Origin: Bedellia somnulentella
Taxonomy: Eukaryota > Arthropoda > Insecta > Lepidoptera > Bedelliidae
Assembly: GCA_963576735.1 (NCBI GenBank)
Contig: OY755177.1
Location: 8,122,001-8,186,000 of the forward strand
DNA length: 64,000 nt
Reading direction: 5' to 3'
Part shown: in pieces, positions 59,801 to 64,000 of the stretch
Numbering within the stretch: the stretch's first letter is position 1
Layout: each line of letters starts with the position of its first letter
Notes under the pieces: generated by a model
Database searches by the model: none
Told to the model about the DNA's origin: nothing
What the model saw: only the letters and a program-made list of their open reading frames with translations
Position numbers and translations under genes: made by a program

Positions 59801-62314
59801 CATGACTTGCGTCACATGTGGTGCCCATTACCATGGTACATGTGTTGGCTTGGCTCAGATGCCAGGTGAGAACTTTATTATTATTTCTATTGTAATGTGT
59901 TTTAAAAATAAATAAATAATTAAGTTAGAATTGTGGAATTTTAACCATCAATTATATTATGCTTCATTTGAAGAGTTATCTATGCTATTGGTTATATAAT
60001 TTAAATCTTTTTGTTCATGAAAACCTCATGTGGGGATTATTACTGATAAATAAAGGAAAGAAAAAATCTACACAAAGACTACTTAAACGTGTAAAAGAAA
60101 TAAAGGATAGAAGAATTTCGCGCTGGCAGCCATTGACTCGGTAGCTCAATTAGCAGAGCGACGGGGGCGTACACCCGAGATCGCGGGTTCGATTCCCGCC
60201 TGTGTCGAAATTTTTTCTTTCCTTTATTTACTATTGGTTATATTTTAGTTTTCTGTAAAAACTAAACCGAAAAAGCCTGGAATATTCAGAAAATTTATTT
60301 TAATCTGTTTTTGCCAAGGGCGTCCCCGGAAAAATAGGTTGATATTGATTGTTTGGAAATTCTATAGTCTGATTTGATGATATTGATATGGCATGAATAA
60401 AATATTTGTCGGTGATTAGTTCATGGTGTTAAAATTTGATGTTTAACATTTTAATAATTTGTTGAAAAATATGATGAAAAAAAATTAATTGGAACATTCT
60501 TTGTTTTCATAAAAACCGTATAGGCTCCATTGGCATAACATACATGTGAACTCATTATGTGTCTTTATACGCGTAGCTTTAAGATCTGTAACTTTGATGT
60601 TTAATTTTTCATTTAAACATTATAGTTATTCAATAAAACTAAATAAACTACATTTATCCTGCGCGCGCGTTTTTTCCGTCCCTGTCACTCTCAGTAAATT
60701 TGACCTAAGAGTGAGCGCAATAGCTGCAAAATGCGGGGAGGCCCTTAAGAAATAGTTCATTCTTATGATGCAGTTTTCTCATCAGAGCAATAAAGGTGTT
60801 TTGTATGTAATTGATTGCGGAGTAGAGATGGCTTCTTTATTTTAATGTAATTCTAAGTTGTAGCTACAATGACTTGGGTGACAGCTTTCATGCCCACATA
60901 ACCGGTAAATCTTTGCTGTTACTACAATTTCGCAAAATACTTGTGGGAACAGCAGATATGTAACAGCGAATTCACTCTACTGTATACCAATTTATGTTTA
61001 GAATGTTGAATTCTTTGAAGTCGTGTTTTTTTTTTATTTATTTATTTGCTCAATAAACAGGTTGCTTAAAACAAGATAACAAATTCAATTTATACATTTC
61101 ATAGCAACATGCGCATTGTAGAACCTAAAAACTTTTGAGTCAACATGCCTATGAATTTATGAAAATTAATTTAATTTTAAACTTTAAGTGACTTAAATGG
61201 ACTAACAAAAGAACAAAAACTTAATCTTAATAAAAAAGGAACTAAAATACAAAACAAATATAAAGAAAACCATAACAATGATGTTACGCTATAGGCAAGA
61301 GAAACCACGTGTAAGCGTGAATTTTTTTTAAAGTTTGCATGTGAGCTTACCCTTTCACAATTAAAAGTCGCTGGATGCTATTTAATCGACATAACTTCTG
61401 TTCGAAAATAGAATATCATTTGAATGTGTCATGTCCCAGGCGTCCGTGCGGGCTGGAGCTGCCGCACCTGCCGCGTGTGCCAGGTCTGCCGCGGCGACAC
61501 GGCGGCCGGCGTGCCCGCGGCCGAGTCGCGCGCCGTCTCCTGCGAGCACTGCGACAAGCTGTACCACGCCACCTGCCTGCGCCCCGTCATGGCTACCGTG
61601 CCCAAGTATGGATGGAAGTGCAAGGTGAGTGTTACGATTTATTTATGTTTTGTTTTTAAATAAATTTTTGCATTCCGTCAATTCAATTTGGAAATTCGTG
61701 AGAAAATGAAAATCATTTAAATAATTATGAAATAAATTTAATTACATTCTTCAACAAATTTAAATAAATTTTAGCAGTCTCAGGCCGAGTAATGTCGGTC
61801 GTCTCGGGGCAAAATGCCTCCTACTGAGGCTGTTCGGCTAAAGGCAAGGGTTCAAGTCATGTTGCGGATCATGCTAAAGCGACACGCCTAAAGCCCCTTA
61901 CAATACGGTGATAAATCCCACAGAATATAACTAAGCTCGCGACTAAGAAAACCGCTCGGCCTGAGGCTGCCTCTAGTACATATGCGGCTATCCTAAAAGT
62001 TCCATACTCGAAAAATATGCAATTGACAGAATAAAGAGTCCAACAAAGCTAAACCAAAATGCATCGATTTGTGGAACTCCCTGATGGTGTTGGCGTTAAT
62101 AATGAGTTATGGTATCTGTACAGTGCTGCCGCGTGTGCTCGGACTGCGGCGCGCGCTCCCCGGGCGCGGGCCCGTCGTCGCGCTGGCACGCGCACTACAC
62201 CGTGTGCGACTCGTGCTACCAGCAGCGGAACAAGGGCTCCAGCTGTCCGCTGTGCCGCCGCGCCTACCGCGCGCACGCCATGCGCGACATGACGCGCTGC
62301 AACATCTGCAAGAG
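50882..62314 (+). CDS. Lpt: KMT2C/KMT2D-type protein (Lpt/Cmi-like), 5' part
   Basis: Eleven exons can be joined in frame for 536 residues: 50882-50890, 51949-52036, 52116-52326, 55008-55139, 57468-57740, 57817-57955, 58038-58184, 59170-59284, 59746-59865, 61440-61624 and 62124-62314. All have GT/AG borders. Order: acidic start, AT-hook (RRGPGRPRKEG), extended PHD module, then PHD fingers. This order and the wording of the fingers match the N-terminus of vertebrate KMT2C/KMT2D and Drosophila Lpt, subunits of the COMPASS-like complex that methylates H3K4 at enhancers. Exon 1 (three codons) is the least certain. The downstream part, and whether a SET domain follows in the same gene, lie outside the window. 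Introns carry a mariner, SINEs and a LINE nest. Confidence 0.93.
51325..51400 (+). repeat. Repeat X, 3' fragment
   Basis: GGCGCTGAGGAATTTCCAAT, then GGCTACCCCTTCAAGGGATT and GTGAGTGTATGTAAG. Confidence 0.6.
52116..52326 (+). CDS. Lpt: KMT2-type exon 3: AT-hook
   Basis: Begins in phase with exon 2 (MDGSEEGALDMDVMADDGSE...) and encodes CYPGPGSTPTSCASS, then ARRGPGRPRKEGVKLAREGK. RRGPGRPRK is a classic AT-hook that binds the DNA minor groove. Exon 4 (55008-55139) continues with an RG/acidic linker ending FPEKW. Confidence 0.88.
52704..54020 (-). mobile_element. mariner element
   Basis: 1317 bp with inverted ends CGAGGGGCATGCC / CAAGGGGCATGCC, flanked by TA on both sides, in KMT2 intron 3. Size, ends and encoded DD34D transposase relic fit mariner. 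Confidence 0.92.
52749..53837 (-). pseudogene. mariner transposase, inactivated
   Basis: Readable parts: N-terminal SVVNWFAEFKRG, first catalytic region LTGDETWLYNYDPESK, second WHHDNAALHTS and third YSPDLAPCDFFLFPKI. About 34 residues separate the last two aspartates (DD34D). Lesions: a doubled 17-base start, a shift near 53800, a TGA near 53630 and a shift near 52985. Confidence 0.88.
54115..54285 (-). repeat. Repeat X, diverged copy
   Basis: CTCAGCCACTTTTGGATTTT, GGGTGACCCAATGCATTGCC and GGCTATTCTAAGTC in reverse order of the family. Confidence 0.55.
54703..54940 (-). repeat. Repeat X copy
   Basis: Near full-length reverse copy, from ACTCACGGCTATAAATACCT to GTAGTGCTATTCTAAG, ending about 70 bp before KMT2 exon 4. 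Confidence 0.75.
55286..55535 (+). repeat. Repeat X copy
   Basis: Full-length forward copy from GTGTCGGCTTAGAATAACAC to TAGCCGTGAGTATATGTATG. Useful as a family reference. Confidence 0.8.
55600..57420 (+). pseudogene. LINE (family D) reverse transcriptase relic
   Basis: Blocks ACFLDLSKAFDMVSYNLLW, then GGLTSPNLFSLYVNGLIE across the insertion, then ISYEDDMVLLSPS (YxDD-type box with E at the variable site) and NAFRRLLGLPRFCSASQMFA. Deleted and frame-shifted, and split by the inverted LINE at 55873-56759. Lies in KMT2 intron 4. Confidence 0.8.
55873..56759 (-). mobile_element. RNase H-type LINE, 5'-truncated insertion
   Basis: Minus-strand frame of 251 codons with RNase H blocks (FQAECLGIIQAAQAIK, KIISDSTSVLQAL, WIKGHSGSLGNDAADELARG) and the C-terminal ITDSPLCRACME. 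An ATT/AAT tail is at its 3' end, and a 13-bp duplication GTTCAGCCTGTAT lies on both sides (55860-55872 and 56760-56772). Confidence 0.88.
57468..59284 (+). CDS. Lpt: KMT2-type exons 5-8: extended PHD module
   Basis: Exon 5 opens with CCLCNLGERSQLGQGEM, then a Ser/Thr/Pro-rich insert. Exon 6 has ELSIIGFVEPQDF and YVHQMCLKFSP. Exon 7 has KKCAFCQRHGASVTCK. Exon 8 has YFHLPCVLASGGFMDF and SFCKDHL. Together these give the C2HC pre-PHD plus PHD-like pattern (ePHD) seen at the N-terminus of KMT2C/D. Confidence 0.92.
58293..58655 (-). mobile_element. SINE S1 copy in KMT2 intron 7
   Basis: Reverse orientation: CATAAACGTTCACGCC at the tail end, AGGGGGCAGGCCTATCGCCG in the body, and TGTTCTACCCACTGGGCTAT at the head. 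Confidence 0.85.
59746..62314 (+). CDS. Lpt: KMT2-type exons 9-11: PHD fingers
   Basis: Exon 9: DCRMCRVVGDIANLMTCVTC and GAHYHGTCVG. Exon 10: WSCRTCRVCQVCRG, CEHCDKLYHATCL and VPKYGWKCK. Exon 11: CCRVCSDCGARSPG, TVCDSCYQQRNKGSSCPLC and MTRCNICKR, ending in phase 2 before a GTAGCT donor. Cysteine/histidine spacing fits consecutive PHD fingers; the last is completed downstream. Exons 10 and 11 are very GC-rich, unlike exons 2-9. Confidence 0.93.
59985..60236. repeat. Family Z, most complete copy
   Basis: ATAATTTAAATC...CATGTGGGGATTATTA, then AAATAAAGGAAAGAAAAAAT, the spacer AGAATTTCGCGCTGGCAGCC, the tRNA-like core (GACTCGGTAGCTCAATTAGC ... GGGTTCGATTCCCGC) and the tail TTTTTTCTTTCCTTTATTTA. 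In KMT2 intron 9. The rest of that intron to 61439 has no recognised feature. Confidence 0.65.
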
Positions 62315-64000
62315 GTAGCTATACTTACATACCACTATACTCATAACGTGTGCGACTCGTGCTACCAGCAGCGGAACAAGGGCTCCAGCTGTCCGCTGTG
62401 CCGCCGCGCCTACCGCGCGCACGCCATGCGCGACATGACGCGCTGCAACATCTGCAAGAGGTAGCTATACTTACATACCACTATACTCATAACGTGTGCG
62501 ACTCGTGCTACCAGCAGCGGAACAAGGGCTCCAGCTGTCCGCTGTGCCGCCGCGCCTACCGCGCGCACGCCATGCGCGACATGACGCGCTGCAACATCTG
62601 CAAGAGGTAGCTATACTTACATACCACTATACTCATAACGTGTGCGACTCGTGCTACCAGCAGCGGAACAAGGGCTCCAGCTGTCCGCTGTGCCGCCGCG
62701 CCTACCGCGCGCACGCCATGCGCGACATGACGCGCTGCAACATCTGCAAGAGGTAGCTATACTTACATACCACTATACTCATAACGTGTGCGACTCGTGC
62801 TACCAGCAGCGGAACAAGGGCTCCAGCTGTCCGCTGTGCCGCCGCGCCTACCGCGCGCACGCCATGCGCGACATGACGCGCTGCAACATCTGCAAGAGGT
62901 AGCTATACTTACATACCACTATACTCATAACGTGTGCGACTCGTGCTACCAGCAGCGGAACAAGGGCTCCAGCTGTCCGCTGTGCCGCCGCGCCTACCGC
63001 GCGCACGCCATGCGCGACATGACGCGCTGCAACATCTGCAAGAGGTAGCTATACTTACATACCACTATACTCATAACGTGTGCGACTCGTGCTACCAGCA
63101 GCGGAACAAGGGCTCCAGCTGTCCGCTGTGCCGCCGCGCCTACCGCGCGCACGCCATGCGCGACATGACGCGCTGCAACATCTGCAAGAGGTAGCTATAC
63201 TTACATACCACTATACTCATAACGTGTGCGACTCGTGCTACCAGCAGCGGAACAAGGGCTCCAGCTGTCCGCTGTGCCGCCGCGCCTACCGCGCGCACGC
63301 CATGCGCGACATGACGCGCTGCAACATCTGCAAGAGGTAGCTATACTTACATACCACTATACTCATAACGTGTGCGACTCGTGCTACCAGCAGCGGAACA
63401 AGGGCTCCAGCTGTCCGCTGTGCCGCCGCGCCTACCGCGCGCACGCCATGCGCGACATGACGCGCTGCAACATCTGCAAGAGGTAGCTATACTTACATAC
63501 CACTATACTCATAACGTGTGCGACTCGTGCTACCAGCAGCGGAACAAGGGCTCCAGCTGTCCGCTGTGCCGCCGCGCCTACCGCGCGCACGCCATGCGCG
63601 ACATGACGCGCTGCAACATCTGCAAGAGGTAGCTATACTTACATACCACTATACTCATAACGTGTGCGACTCGTGCTACCAGCAGCGGAACAAGGGCTCC
63701 AGCTGTCCGCTGTGCCGCCGCGCCTACCGCGCGCACGCCATGCGCGACATGACGCGCTGCAACATCTGCAAGAGGTAGCTATACTTACATACCACTATAC
63801 TCATAACGTGTGCGACTCGTGCTACCAGCAGCGGAACAAGGGCTCCAGCTGTCCGCTGTGCCGCCGCGCCTACCGCGCGCACGCCATGCGCGACATGACG
63901 CGCTGCAACATCTGCAAGAGGTAGCTATACTTACATACCACTATACTCATAACGTGTGCGACTCGTGCTACCAGCAGCGGAACAAGGGCTCCAGCTGTCC
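62202..64000 (+). repeat. Tandem array of 146-bp partial KMT2 exon 11 units
   Basis: Unit = 113 bp of exon 11 (from GTGTGCGACTCGTGCTACCA) plus 33 bp of intron (GTAGCTATACTTACATACCA ... CATAAC). The first unit is part of exon 11 itself; eleven further full units and 47 bp of another follow to the window end. No difference between units was found. Each unit has a GTAGCT donor after AAGAG, but no AG acceptor precedes the exon part. 146 is not a multiple of three, and a stop (TAG) follows the exon part in its native frame, so the array is not an extended open frame. It lies in, or displaces, intron 11. Confidence 0.97.

Noticed and set aside
61790..62040. tRNA-derived repeat (GGGTTCAAGTC) in KMT2 intron 10
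   Set aside because: Single B-box-like match with no A box and no related copy in the window; left unassigned.
62350..63924. Ten identical 86-codon frames (MRLVLPAAEQ...) in the array
   Set aside because: They arise because 146 is not divisible by three: the shifted frame of one unit runs into the native frame of the next and stops at TAG. They have no acceptors or start context and are not genes.
62202..64000. A CRISPR array
   Set aside because: The repeats are contiguous 146-bp units with no variable spacers, derived from an exon of a eukaryotic gene.

Overview
This is a repeat-laden piece of an insect chromosome, almost certainly from a moth or butterfly. The evidence is the AT-rich background, spliced genes with GT-AG introns, and many interspersed families of lepidopteran type: tRNA-derived SINEs, several non-LTR retrotransposons, a BEL/Pao element, a mariner, and P-, hAT- and Harbinger-like DNA elements. 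No bacterial or viral-genome organisation is seen.

Four host genes can be supported. (1) A single-exon KH/DEAD-box RNA helicase of the DDX43 type lies on + at 22414-24411. (2) A 119-residue rhodanese gene with three exons lies on + at 31601-32659. (3) A paralogous 157-residue rhodanese gene with a mitochondrial-looking leader lies on - at 35869-48893; its four short exons are spread over 13 kb by transposon-filled introns. (4) The 5' part of a KMT2C/KMT2D-type gene (Drosophila Lpt/Cmi) lies on +, with exons from about 50882 to 62314 and continuing past the window. It carries an AT-hook, an extended PHD module and further PHD fingers. The rhodanese genes converge tail to tail, share both intron phases and look like an inverted duplication. 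The second rhodanese gene and the KMT2 gene diverge from a 2-kb intergenic region.

Layout: 1-5441 holds palindromic foldback elements around a complete but dead P-like element (804-4824) that carries its own nested hAT and LINE insertions. 6061-9010 is a DNA element with 32-bp inverted ends and an accessory-type gene. 9011-17375 is a Jockey/CR1-like LINE split by a young BEL element (10459-16960). 17575-22222 holds more elements, including a second P-like copy whose empty site is preserved at 30.57 kb. 22.4-25.2 kb is the helicase. 25.2-31.6 kb is mostly repeats. 31.6-48.9 kb is the rhodanese pair, with a 4.1-kb Harbinger-like element that encloses two inverted 978-bp palindromes. 48.9-64.0 kb is the KMT2 gene with a mariner, a LINE-in-LINE nest and SINEs in its introns.

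The most striking feature is at the right edge. From 62202 to the window end the last 113 bp of KMT2 exon 11 plus 33 bp of intron repeat at least 12 times as apparently identical 146-bp units. Each unit has a splice donor and no visible acceptor.
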